From NCBI GenBank assembly GCA_021613535.1, contig CP075493.1:16120001-16184000 (forward strand): DNA of 64,000 bases. Direction: 5' to 3'. A program made the translations under genes and the position numbers. Shown piece by piece: positions 44,478 through 55,044 of the stretch (position 1 is its first letter; each line of letters begins with the position of its first letter). This stretch comes from Adineta vaga (Eukaryota > Rotifera). The notes beneath the pieces are model-generated. The model saw only the letters and a list, made by a program, of their open reading frames with translations. It had not been told where the DNA came from and did not search any database.

Positions 44478-45917
44478 TCAGTGCTTACGATATATATCGA
44501 CCACATCTAACGTTTTTTTACGAACTAAGTCTAGTGTTTCTATAAAGGTGAGTTGGCTATAATTTGCATTTTTTATTTCTAAATTCACATAACCGTAGTG
44601 AGATTTGTATTCGGCGTGTGCTGGAGCTTCTTTCTCTATATGCTGTTTTGGTTCCGGAGCCCCACCAGCTCCACTGGTTACATAAATCGTGCCTGGTTGG
44701 TAGATGTAATTTCTTGCAAAAGGATATCCAGTGGAATTAGCTGCAAGCAAACGTTCATACCAATGAACATGTCCACAAAAATAAAAATCAACGTTATATT
44801 TTTCCATAATCGCTGCAAAAGCTTGACGACACGTGTTGTAAATCTTTTGATCTGCAATATCATTAGCAGCTTCTGGTATGCTGCCAAAAAATGGCCGATG
44901 AGCAGCGACTACTAACCATGGTACTGTTGCACGACTTTTATTGGTACGATCTAAGTCATTTATTAACCATTGTGTTTGATTTCCTAGTGGTCTAAAGTTG
45001 CCTCCATTTAGCGTTGTGTTAGGGCCCGCTGGTGCACCTTTAAAATCGGTTTCACTGGTGACAACAGCGATATGTACCATTCCAAACGTGAAACTATACC
45101 ATAAATTTTTGAAACCTCCAGTTTCATCACCAGGCATACGAAACGGATGTAAATAAGCCGAGAAGTTTCTGAACGGTTGATGTTCTGGATTAGCACACCT
45201 CTTTTTGTCATGCCCTTGAATACAGGTAACCTCATGGTTACCTGGTTCTGTCATATAAAACTTAGTTGTAGTTATTGGTTGCATTGCATTTTGGAAGTCG
45301 TTCCATTCTTGTTTATAGGTCTCCGGATCGTGCTCTACAAAGTGATCATCTGCATAAGATATATCTCCAACACGCAGGTACAAGTCTGTCTTGTTCCTTG
45401 CGTCGATTAAAGCCTTGATTGTGTGAGTAGCGGAAGTTTTCCGTATACCTAAATCACCAACAATAGCTATATTTATCGGTTTCGATTCGCCATCAGGTGG
45501 GGGTGCTTTAAACGAATATGTCGTGGATGCACGAGTACAATTAGCAGCCATTATGTAGTAATAGTAGGTTGTTGACGAAGTGACATTTATACCAACATTA
45601 TGGAACCAAGATCCAGTATCAGACGCATAGTACATCGTCGAAGTTCCATTTGCAGTAATGCTCTGAGAAAAATTTCGAAATATACTATGTACAACTTTCG
45701 GAACAGGTGTGTCATCTATACCATATGTGGGTATCGAATTTTTTACATATTTCTTTCCATACGTTTTCCATGATATGAAAACCCCATTCGGTGGTTTCAA
45801 TGCAATTCAAATTTGCTCTGGCACACTATTATTTTTAATACATTGTACTTCATCGGCGTTCACCTGGAACAGCATCAAAAAGATGCAAATCACTATAATA
45901 AGAGCAATAAATCGCAT
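44478..45917 (-). pseudogene. Purple acid phosphatase with one in-frame TGA
   Basis: From the ATG at 45917 the frame gives a signal peptide (MRFIALIIVICIFLMLFQVNA) and runs to PEQI, then a TGA (45809-45807), then IALKPPNGVFISW onward without interruption for 440 residues. The fibronectin-like N-domain is followed by the metallophosphoesterase core, with every metal-ligand motif present: GDLG, GDISYAD, GNHE, VAAHRP and GHVHWYER. Such secreted enzymes hydrolyse phosphate esters at acidic pH with an Fe/metal pair. The TGA stands where related enzymes have a sense codon in PEQIHIAL, so it is a fresh nonsense mutation, or else a readthrough stop. Calling it a pseudogene is an inference from this single codon. 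Confidence 0.85.
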
Positions 45918-46054
45918 TATGCTATAGCGAAAGTACCGTCTAAACTCTTCTACAAGAATATACAAAAAAGGTTTTATTAAAAAGTGAAAAGGAGAGATGT
46001 GGAAGCTGTTATTAAAATACAATTTTCCCTGATTGGGTAATCATACGCATGTCT

Positions 46055-46147
46055 AGAAGGTGTGGGTGTGGGTGGGTGTGAGGGTGGGGGTGAGTCTCCA
46101 GATGAATAAGACACCCACACCCACCCACCCACCCCACCCACACCCTC
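46055..46147. repeat. Fold-back with telomere-like arms
   Basis: A G-rich arm of about 38 bp (GTGTGGG/GGGTGG units), about 12 bp of spacer and a C-rich arm of about 40 bp. The longest arms in the family. Confidence 0.7.
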
Positions 46148-46154
46148 TGCATAA

Positions 46155-46992
46155 TTATTTTATAAGATAACTAAGTTCTTTACGATAGATCCGACTTGAT
46201 GAAATATAACAAAAAAATGGTGTAGTAAATGATATTTTAAATAAAATATCAAAACAGCTAGATACCAAACGAAATTGTGATGTGGACACAAATGCCAATG
46301 GTAAATTTAATATAATAAATGGAATTCCTTTTGGAATATTTAAAATAACATAAATTCCTAATTTGAAAAAATAACATTTGAAATAATTGACTTTCAGTAC
46401 GGCGATAGGAAGAATTTTCCACTGGTATGACATGATTTCGACTAATATTATGAATTGTTAAAAAGCCAAATACAGTCATAAGAATATGTCCAATTATTGC
46501 TACTATAATAGGTAGCATAAGTCCAAATACTTGTTTATAAGGCATATCATATCGTATTCGACATCCGAATCCATCATCTTGTCGTAATGTAGCCAATACT
46601 AGATAAATTGCAGCACACAATTCAAAAATCAAAGTGACAATAATGAGAACATACCGTGATACTTTGATATTACTTAAATTTCTTATTTGAACTTTATTTG
46701 AACTAGCACAATATCGATCAATTGATACAATTACAGTATAATAAGGTAAAAGAAAAACACATAATACATTACCATACACAAAGAATCTACACGAATGAAC
46801 TGATGTTTGAGCTAAATCAATCAGAGAATTAATTGATAATGCAAGAAAATAACGAGAACAAGCGTGGTTATAAAGAAAACGTCGTGTAAGTACAGCAATA
46901 TTTAATGAATTACCAATTATATCACAAGCAATAATGATAGGTATTATAATTTTTGTTAATTGTAAATTAATCATTTGAAAAATATCTGCCAT
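46155..46992 (-). pseudogene. Rhodopsin-like GPCR with one frameshift
   Basis: TM1-TM5 read in one frame: IACDIIGNSLNIAVLTRR carries the TM1 GN, and VSIDRYCAS stands at the DRY position. At about 46361 one extra A (CAAATTAGG) shifts the frame; the next frame continues cleanly (LGIYVILNIPKG, FRLVSSCFDILFKISF, FFCYISSSRIYRKEL), giving TM6-TM7 and the C-tail. Everything else is intact, so the break looks recent. This receptor type is greatly expanded in bdelloids; ligand unknown. Confidence 0.8.
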
Positions 46993-47185
46993 TGATAGTT
47001 TTATAATTTCAAGTTCCGTTTATAAAAACAAAAGTAAACCTATATGAAATAATGACATTAATATATATATATATATACTTGATGTGAATCGAAAGAGGAA
47101 AACTGTGTCTGTCGCTAACAAAACGATCTTTTATATGGGGTGGGGAGTGCAGACACCATCACAATCTAGAAAGAAAAGTTTGTTT
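46993..47185. other. GPCR upstream region
   Basis: Contains a short AT microsatellite near 47061-47077 and nothing else of note. Confidence 0.3.
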
Positions 47186-47190
47186 ATATT

Positions 47191-48391
47191 TGTGACGACA
47201 AACTGGTTGAGTAGCTAACCGCCTCTCACGGTATGATGTTTATTGACTACTCTACATGACCAGAATGTGGCGATTTCACAATAAGACACACGTTTATATA
47301 GAGAAGAGGAAAGAGAGAGATGACCCGGAGACAATATGATATAGAGGTGAGAGAATAGAGAACAGAAAGAGATGAACGATATCATTATCGTTACACCCTC
47401 CCATTCAGATTAGACGCGCTCCTGAGCGTCTTTACAATATAAAGTCGAAAGCGAAAAAAAAATGAAGATGAGTAGATAATGATCATGAGAAAGGTCACAT
47501 GAATACGAACAATATAAACTCATCGAATACACTAAAATATCTCAACGAAAAATGCGATTTATAAACGTTTACATAAAACGAAATAGTTTAAATAAACTGC
47601 GATCAAACAACTACGATGTTCATACAAAAAAATTAGCGCAATAACAAACACATACGCATTAACAAGAGATATTTAATACGACTTTTCCTCATCCTCTTGC
47701 TTAAATCGATTACCTCGATGTTTCATACAAAGCAAAAAAAAATAAAAATATAATGAGTCAGTTAGTGCACTCTTCTGTATGCAACTTTATTCGAACGAAT
47801 CTTGTGCCAATAAAATGAATCGCCACGCACTAGAAGTAGAACACTTCCATGTCATTCTTCTCACGGATAACTCGGCTGTTCGGGCGTTGGGTCGTTCTCG
47901 CAGCTACACATCGATAAATTCCATCGATTGTCTTTGTTTCAAATAATTCTGTCTGGGTTAAGATACCTGCCAACGCTTGCCCATTCGATTCCGATGCCGT
48001 TCATGCCGTTAAGGAGGTTCATCATCATATTAATTCAAAATTCATTCTTGTTATTTTACATACACTGCAGTCACCGATTGACCATTAAATTTTGGTTAGT
48101 TCATTGATTGATCTCCAATGTTGTTTGTGTTCACTAAAGAATCTACTTCGAGTGGATTTATGAAGATTCAGTAGCCAGGGTCGCCATGTGACGACAAACT
48201 GGTTGAGTAGCTAACCGCCTCTCACGGTATGATGTTTATTGACTACTCTACATGACCAGAATGTCCCGATTTCACAATAAGACACACGTTTATATAGAGA
48301 AGAGGAAAGAGAGAGATGACCCGGAGACAATATGATATAGAGGTGAGAGAATAGAGAACAGAAAGAGATGAACGATATCATTATCGTTACA
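47191..48391 (-). mobile_element. Non-autonomous LTR retrotransposon (TRIM-like)
   Basis: Two 205-bp LTRs (47191-47395 and 48187-48391) differ at only 2 positions. They begin TG and end CA, and are flanked by the 5-bp duplication ATATT (47186-47190, 48392-48396). Read on the minus strand, the 5' LTR is followed at once by a TGGCGACC primer-binding-like site, and the 3' LTR is preceded by GAATGGGAGGG, a polypurine tract. The 791-bp interior has no long open frame, so gag/pol must come from elsewhere. LTR identity implies recent insertion. Confidence 0.92.
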
Positions 48392-48396
48392 ATATT

Positions 48397-48900
48397 GTGT
48401 ATTTTTTGTTTCTAAAAAAATAAGACTTTGTCAGATCAATTATTTTGCAATGGCAAAATTAACCGTACAGAATCTTGCTTTTTTTTCTAAACAAAAATTA
48501 CACAATTCAAATGCGCTTTACTATGTAGATTGCACAGCTTTTCAGGCTGCATCTTGTAGTATATTTTGTTTTCTTCCAATGTAGAGGAAAGATGATACAC
48601 AAGAGCAACTCATTCTTTCAGGCCTGGAAAAACTAAAATTTCGAGAATGTAAACCTATATATCTCCCTTATAATAGGGGATAGAGACATGAAACTTTGGG
48701 ATAATATTCGCCTACTTACAAGGGATAGAATACCAAAGTTTAAGCATTTTTGAGTTTATTATAAGGAAGAACGAAGAATTTTCTCAACAACTACCAAGAC
48801 TTTTAGTTCACCCTTTAGTAACAAATTCAGTGACTTGAAGTAATTTGAAAATATTCTTTTTTATTCTATTATTCAAAGAATTTAATATAAAATGTTATAT
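48397..48900. other. No gene seen
   Basis: AT-rich DNA between the LTR element and the GPCR stop codon. Confidence 0.3.
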
Positions 48901-49822
48901 TTAATCTCTTCGAAATGCTAATTTATTTTTAATATATCGCCTTAAATCTTGATTACAAAAAATAAAATCACAAATACAAATAAATTCACTAATAACAGCT
49001 AAAACTTGTAAAAGTGAATATACAATTGCACTAACACTATAATTATAATCAAAAGCTACAAGAGAAAAAATTGGTGTCCATCCAATAATAAACATTGAGA
49101 ACATAAATATCATATGTCTTAATAAATATAAATCACGACGATTCATTATTGAACGTTGTTGATGAAGAATGATTGATTGTTGAGGTATAGCTATTACTTG
49201 TTGATGAACTCGACGAGATGATGAATGAACATATTTAAATATAATGAAATTTATACTAAAAGTAATCAATGCTGGAATAATTATAGCAATTACTATTGTA
49301 TAGATTAATAACCATTGAGGAATTGAACAATACTAAAATTAAAAAAGAAATATTTATTTTATTATTTATTAAATAATTATTTTTTACTAATGAAACATAA
49401 AATTTAAATGGTAATGAAATAAGACAAGAAATAATCCATTGTAATATAACACTTATAATCATAAACTTTTTTGTATTAAAAATTCTTTTTGTATGATATA
49501 AAATATTAAAAAATCGATTAATTGTAATGGTTACAAATGAAAATGAACATGCACAAAGACATATTGATTGAATATATGATAGAAATTGACATGTTATTTG
49601 TGTAAATAAATATTCAATATAATATTGACGCATTATAAAATCATTTAAAAAATAAATCGAAATACATGTTGTACTAAAACAAATATTAATTATAAGAATA
49701 TTAATACGATTTGATAAACGACGAATAAATAACAATAAAAATAAATAAATTATTAATAGAAATACATTTAGTGCAAATACAATGATTTTCAATAATGACA
49801 ATATATAAGTAAGATTTTCCAT
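48901..49822 (-). CDS. Rhodopsin-like GPCR, two exons
   Basis: Exons 49822-49388 and 49332-48901 with a 55-bp GT-AG intron (phase 0) give an uninterrupted 288-residue protein. TM1 starts at about residue 10. A conserved-type Cys lies in FTQITCQFL before TM3, and TITINRF stands at the DRY position. The join yields YCSIPQWLLIYTIVIAIIIPA (TM5). GWTPIFSLVAFDY marks TM6 to the following loop, and FICICDFIFCNQDLRRYI marks TM7 and helix 8. It is a plasma-membrane receptor of the bdelloid-expanded class; ligand unknown. The DRY motif is degenerate (INR), seen also in relatives. Confidence 0.82.
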
Positions 49823-51049
49823 GATATTTTTACAAAAAATGAACTTATCTCTCTTGAAAATGATTAATATATATATATAAGAGTTTTTGATGGTGTTTAT
49901 TTTTATGATAACTTATTAAATAAAAATATTCACGACGTCATACTTTTTCAGATGTATTTACTATCAATATTTTTAATTAAATCTCTTCACATTACGTCCT
50001 GGATGACTACAAGTATTTTTAAGAAGTTAAAATATTTGTACTAACGAGGTAACCTCAACCATTAATACCATCTATTTGAGCTCATAGATAAGATTCATAG
50101 TGTAGATAAAAATACTAAAATGATTCGTCTCTATAAGTTGTTTTTGATGAGATATAGCTTTTCCTTTCGAACGCTATTGTATTAAACATGTATCTTTTGA
50201 AAAATTCACAACTCGAGGGAACTTTGTTTAAAACAGTTTCATGTACAAATTCTAAAATCTGATTTAGATTGGAAAATGGACTTTTATAGGGAAAATTAAA
50301 TAAAATTGTTATAGTTGATCAAAAATAACCTATGGAGACGAATCATTTAGATAGATCAATGAATGCTATTCATGCTTACGTAATTTCTCTTTGAACTATA
50401 TGGATATTTTTGATAGAATACACGTTATGATAAAAATAATTCAAATCCTTTTTAGTCATTATTGTAACTACGAGTAATAGCTAACATGTGAATATATTCA
50501 GAAAAATATAAATTATGATATTTTTCACATAATATACCTCGATATTATTATCGTTTCTTCCATTATCATGTCTTCACATGTCAAAATGTTTGGACTATTA
50601 CTACTTGACATAAAGCCGCATAAAAATAACGTATGCGATTATATTTCAAACATCGTAGAGAAATGTTGTCAAATAATCAACCTATAAATAAATAGTTAAG
50701 ATTAGGAAAACGAACTGAAAGTATATCTTTATTTAGTTTTCATACTTAAGTAAAAGATCTTTAATCTTTTCGAGGTGATTCAATTTTCAGAGAAATTAAC
50801 GTCTCTAAATTCATTTTATTAAAAATTAAAATACATCACAAGATGCAGCGTGAAAAGCTCGACAATCTACATCTGTTATGTTCGAGGTATAGGTGGAAAG
50901 AAAAAGGAAGACGTGAGTGTTTAGTCCGTTAGAACATAACCGAGTATTTCTTTTAATTTCACAACATATATAGAACCGGTAAAAAAAGAAATAAGAAAGA
51001 AATAGTCAAGAAAATAGATGTCATGATATTTCATATCATAATACAAATG
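49823..51049. other. No gene seen
   Basis: AT-rich upstream region of the GPCR, then flank of the mariner relic. I looked for the relic's left inverted repeat but could not define it. Confidence 0.3.
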
Positions 51050-52077
51050 CATCGCTTTTCGTGAGGCTCGAGATAGGGGTGCAACATTCATTAATCGCTA
51101 GTGGATTGCAGAAAAAATTCATCGTAGTACACGATTTGTCACAGAGTGCTGGGAGAGATTTTATGATGATTACTTCGCTGATTATTCCGAATGTGGTCGA
51201 AAACTGAAATTATCAGATGCCGGTCAAAATCTCATTCTCAGTGCAACTAGTAAGCAAAAAAGAAGTTCTTATGCTTTGATCAAAGAGATTGCAGCAAAAT
51301 ACAAAGAGTATGTTACACGAAAAACAATCGATAATTGCCGTCATAGGAGTGGGTTGAAACCATTTCATGTTATTCCAAAACCCTTAAAAACAGAGACCTA
51401 TATTTCGAACCGTTTGTGGTTTTATGATTGGCTAAGAGACTGGACTCAAGAGAATTTTCTTCACCTTGCACTCTCCGATAAATTCTATGTCTGGACTATT
51501 CGCAGGCCATGAATTATCAAAATGATAGTGTGGGGAAGAAGTATTAAAGATATTGAAGATGATGAAAAGTATCGCGAGATGGTAAAAAATCAATTATGTA
51601 TCGGAATTTTTATCATTTTCACGGCAAAAAAGCTGCACTGGGTAATGAAAGTGAAGGGTGAATCTTGGACTGGTCAATATTTCCGTGACGTTGTTCTGAT
51701 GCAGTATGTGTTTCCATTTCTACAGGATGAAGAAAATGTGATCAATCCTGATCAAGTGATTTGCCCATGACAAAGCGCCATGTATCCGTGCAAATATGAC
51801 TCGACATTTGCTTAAAGTGAATGATATAATTTTTTGGCGTAATGACACACGGCCTGGCAATTCACCTGATCTAAATGTCGCTGAACACATTGGAACAATA
51901 ATTAAAGATGAAGTTGCGCGAAAAATATTATCGGAAACTGTGCGGAATCGTTACAAGCAAGAGATATTAGAAAAGTATCTCATAGATGTTCTGACTAACA
52001 TGGAATCAAATGTGGAACTATCTGAAACTCTTTTATGTTCGTATCCGCCCCGTCTTCGGGTAGTGAAGATTCACTAA
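51050..52077 (+). pseudogene. Decayed mariner/Tc1-like transposase
   Basis: The plus strand follows one transposase through at least three frames. First comes an HTH region (SDAGQNLILSATSKQKRSSYALIKEIAAKY, then RKTIDNCRHRSGLKP; to 51512). Next are the segment beginning LALSDKFYVWTIRRP, the GRSIKDIEDDEKYREM stretch and WTGQYFRDVVLMQYVFPFLQDEE (51522-51770). Last is HDKAPCIRANMTRHLL with the second Asp region and GNSPDLNVAEHIGTIIKDEV (to 52077). Frameshifts lie near 51512 and 51770 and there are internal stops. It is a different lineage from the intact Tc1 at 17 kb. Confidence 0.85.
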
Positions 52078-52585
52078 TCAGTTTTGAAAAATAAATCCTT
52101 TTGATGTTATCGATCGCTTCCAATAAGATGCACTTTGAATTGCTTCAAGCACTAAACTTTCTCATAGTGAAATAGCTGGAAATTCTAAAGATAAATTATG
52201 TTTATTATAAAAGAGTTTTCAGAATCCTCACAATTTAGCATCAGAATATCCCATTTTTCCGCGCTTTCATTTGGTATAAAATTCATTGTGGTTACCATTT
52301 GTTACGGTAGAGTTACTTCCCTGGAAAACATTTTTACGCACCCTGCACAACAGAGCGCATTGAGAACACTTTGCATGTGTTTATATCCATTACCGTTACA
52401 GACGTCACTTTGCACAGTGCTGTACACGAATGAATGATTATTGCCATATTTTTTTTTCTTCCGCTCTTGCTATATTAGACATACGTTTTTGACCTAATGT
52501 GGAAATATGTACTGTAATTTAAAATGAATGAAATATATTGAAAACAAATTGCCTTTCTGATTTGTGTATCTGTCACACAACACAA
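52078..52585. other. Upstream region of the GNAT gene
   Basis: AT-rich, no feature beyond the probable promoter of the next gene. Confidence 0.3.
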
Positions 52586-53116
52586 ATGAAAACAACTGAA
52601 TATAACGACTCAATCAACAGTATGGATCTGCCATCTTCGGAAAAGGGAAAACAACTGTCTGGTCGTTTAATACGAATTTCTCGTGATCGAAACTATCCAT
52701 TAAATGATATAGAAAACGTTTTATTACCATTATTTCAACCAGCTCATACAGAAGAAACTTTACGTGTAACTATTGATAGTGCCACTCATATTTGGTGTGC
52801 ATATGAAAATGATCAATGTCTTGGCTGTGCATTGGCTAGTGACATTGGTTCACATCGTGGATTGTATGTGATTTTATTTGGTGTCTCTGAATCCGCACAA
52901 GGTTTTGGAATTGGAACACGTATATTAAAAAAAATGATCAAATGGTGTCGAAAGCGTCAGCGTCCATTTATTTTTCTTTTGACAGAATCTTACAATGAAC
53001 GAGCCCTTCGATTGTATCGAAAGACTGGTTTTCAAAAACATTCTCCTTCATCTATATATGATGAGTCTTTACCCGATTACGGAGATGGTGTCATTCCATT
53101 AATACTATTGATATAA
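52586..53116 (+). CDS. GNAT-family N-acetyltransferase
   Basis: Intact frame of 176 residues from the first ATG (52586). The acetyl-CoA-binding motif A is clear, VILFGVSESAQGFGIGTRILKKM, with the Q-x-x-G-x-G signature. It is followed by the motif B helix region FIFLLTESYNERALRLYRKTGF. The enzyme moves an acetyl group from acetyl-CoA to an amine on a small molecule or protein; the acceptor cannot be told. No signal peptide, so probably cytosolic. It is a compact single-domain protein of the usual size with no breakage. Confidence 0.85.
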   Translation: MKTTEYNDSINSMDLPSSEKGKQLSGRLIRISRDRNYPLNDIENVLLPLFQPAHTEETLRVTIDSATHIWCAYENDQCLGCALASDIGSHRGLYVILFGVSESAQGFGIGTRILKKMIKWCRKRQRPFIFLLTESYNERALRLYRKTGFQKHSPSSIYDESLPDYGDGVIPLILLI

Positions 53117-53854
53117 ATAAATAGCATTCGTCGCACATGACTCGCCTTACCCTCGACTGAATATAATGTAAATGACGGCCATGGCTTTCAGCTATGAGTA
53201 AAAAAATCTGTAAACCATTCGTATATAATCCACATCTTTGAGTCATATGCATGTTACTGGAGTTTTATAGCCTCCTGGTGTATGCTCGTATGGGTGTGTG
53301 TTGTGTTTTATATATCATCATCGAACAAACTATATTGGAGATCTCACATCGGTCAGTTTCAAAAGTGTTGTCAAGAAAATTATTAGTGTGAAATAAAAAA
53401 TATATTCACGTGCTTTATGCTTGAATTTCCAGCCGTATTATTGGAACCATATAAGGATTTACGTAACCGAAACATTATATAATTTTCCATGAAACTAATG
53501 AATACTTACCGAAGCTGCTAGCCGATCCGAGCATGCACTACTATTTCTACCGATATATATGTACACGTATTCTATGAAGAACTTCATCTTTTTCTTCGCA
53601 AAAGAATTGTTGACCTTTAAACAAAGATCCAAATAGGCCTAGTTTTTATGGGCCTGGCCTGCCTAAAACCCACGAAAAAATATTTAATGCAATACCCCTG
53701 ACAGACATGGTTTTTTTCATAATGGTTTCGGTTATGTCTTGAAAGATCGCGGTGTGCAAAATAAAACGCAGTTGACCTCGGTGTTTTGTACCGCACCACC
53801 GATTTAGAGCGGTACATTCGAACGAAACCACGATGTTCACACTGTTAGATATCG
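53117..53854. other. Gene-free DNA with an FFHN-motif relic
   Basis: At about 53701-53811 the plus strand translates to a segment resembling the frame at 8735-8944 (FFHN and KDRGV motifs). No gene is otherwise seen. Confidence 0.3.
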
Positions 53855-53907
53855 CGGGTGGGTGTAAGTCAGACTATACTCTTAACCCACACCCACACCC
53901 ACACCCT
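53855..53907. repeat. Fold-back with telomere-like arms (type copy B)
   Basis: GGGTGGGTGT, then AGTCAGACTATACTCTTAA, then CCCACACCCACACCC. The core is the reverse complement of that in the 32219-32298 unit with at most minor differences. It forms the 3' end of the coding frame of the next gene. Confidence 0.8.
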
Positions 53908-55044
53908 ATTCAATTTACCATGAATTTCTTCAGATGTTACATCTGCTTCACGATATGAATAAGCAACAATTCGACAATCGGTAAATACATTTTCATCATA
54001 TTTCATTTTTATCCGATAATCACTTCCTGTTTTTTTCATTACTTCTATTGTTTCACATCCTTTAAAATTACCGGCTGCTAGTAAATTTTCATTTGCAGCT
54101 TCCACACGTTCACGAAAAACTGCTAAAGGTCCAATTTCATTTACTCGCTCTCCTAAATGAAAATTTTCATAAAGATATGACTTTAAAAAACACTCGGATT
54201 TCTTACCGACACGTAACCGCTCATCTCCCCGTAATTGATTAGTCATTATTTCTGTTTCAGGATTATGTTTTTCAATTCCTGATATTTCCATCAAAAATAA
54301 TGCTGCTGTGAAGATATCTGGTTTATTTTCAAGAGTAATAAAATATGATCTGGTACATTCACTGCCCGTGCACTCAGCACGACACCAGAATGGTTTACCA
54401 TTTTTTTTTCTTTCACCTTGTGGTGTATGTGGTTTTCCAAATTTACTTCCACATTTAATTCCACATGACTCCATTTTGTCACGGAATATTTTAGTCCAAC
54501 CAGGATTCATTTTTTTCCGTGAGTGACTAAATGCTGTTTTCCATTCAGTTGGAGTTAAAACAAATGTAACTTTTTCAACTGGTGCATTATTCGGATCATT
54601 TTCATGTTTTTGTTGCACTTTATTACGACGTGTTTTTGGTCGTTCTCGTATTGGTATTGATGTATCAGGAAGTAAGTATGACTTTTTATCATTCGAAAGA
54701 GACATATCATCCGTCTCATTCATGTCACAATCATTATCATTATTGATATTATTATTGATATTTTTTTGCATTTGTTTTTTCACACGTAGACGAATATGAT
54801 AACGATTTTTATACCATATATTGTATAAAGAACGACGATTTTTTTCAATATGATCAATATTCAAGTTTCTAATAACTTTTGCCCAAAGAGATGTTTGTGA
54901 TTTTGTTTTAACAGTTAGTCGCCATGTTTCCTTTTCCAACTGATCAATGTCGGTTCCAAGAGAAGCAATTGCAGCAATCAATTGTTCAGGAGAAATTAAC
55001 GACCAGATATTAGTTACGGTTTTCTTTGGCTTTGATTTTGCCAT
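53908..55044 (-). pseudogene. Unrecognised TE-like protein, 3'-truncated
   Basis: An open frame of about 375 residues from the ATG at 55044. It has an N-terminal helix pair (SPEQLIAAIASLG), an acidic/Asn-rich linker, then FVLTPTEWKTAFSHSRKKMNPGW and a Cys cluster, FWCRAECTGSECTRSYFITL, that may bind zinc. The end is QLRGDERLRVGKK ... FTDCRIVAYSYREADVTSEEI. After HGKLN the frame runs into telomere-like repeats and reads VWVWVWV, so the true C-terminal part was removed by, or replaced with, the fold-back. I recall similar multi-copy frames in rotifers but cannot name the family or a function. Confidence 0.6.

Noticed and set aside
45807-45809. The TGA in the phosphatase gene as a selenocysteine codon
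   Set aside because: The position is not a Cys or active-site residue in this enzyme family, so a nonsense mutation is simpler.
47895-47960. A stretch inside the LTR element resembling the start of 5.8S rRNA (CGGATAACTCGGCT and a nearby CGCAGCTA)
   Set aside because: Only about 14 bases match well; the expected GATGAAGAACGCAGC core is absent, so chance or a tiny relic is likelier than an rRNA gene.
54308-54526. Plus-strand frame inside the TE-like gene
   Set aside because: It is the antisense shadow of the minus-strand coding sequence.
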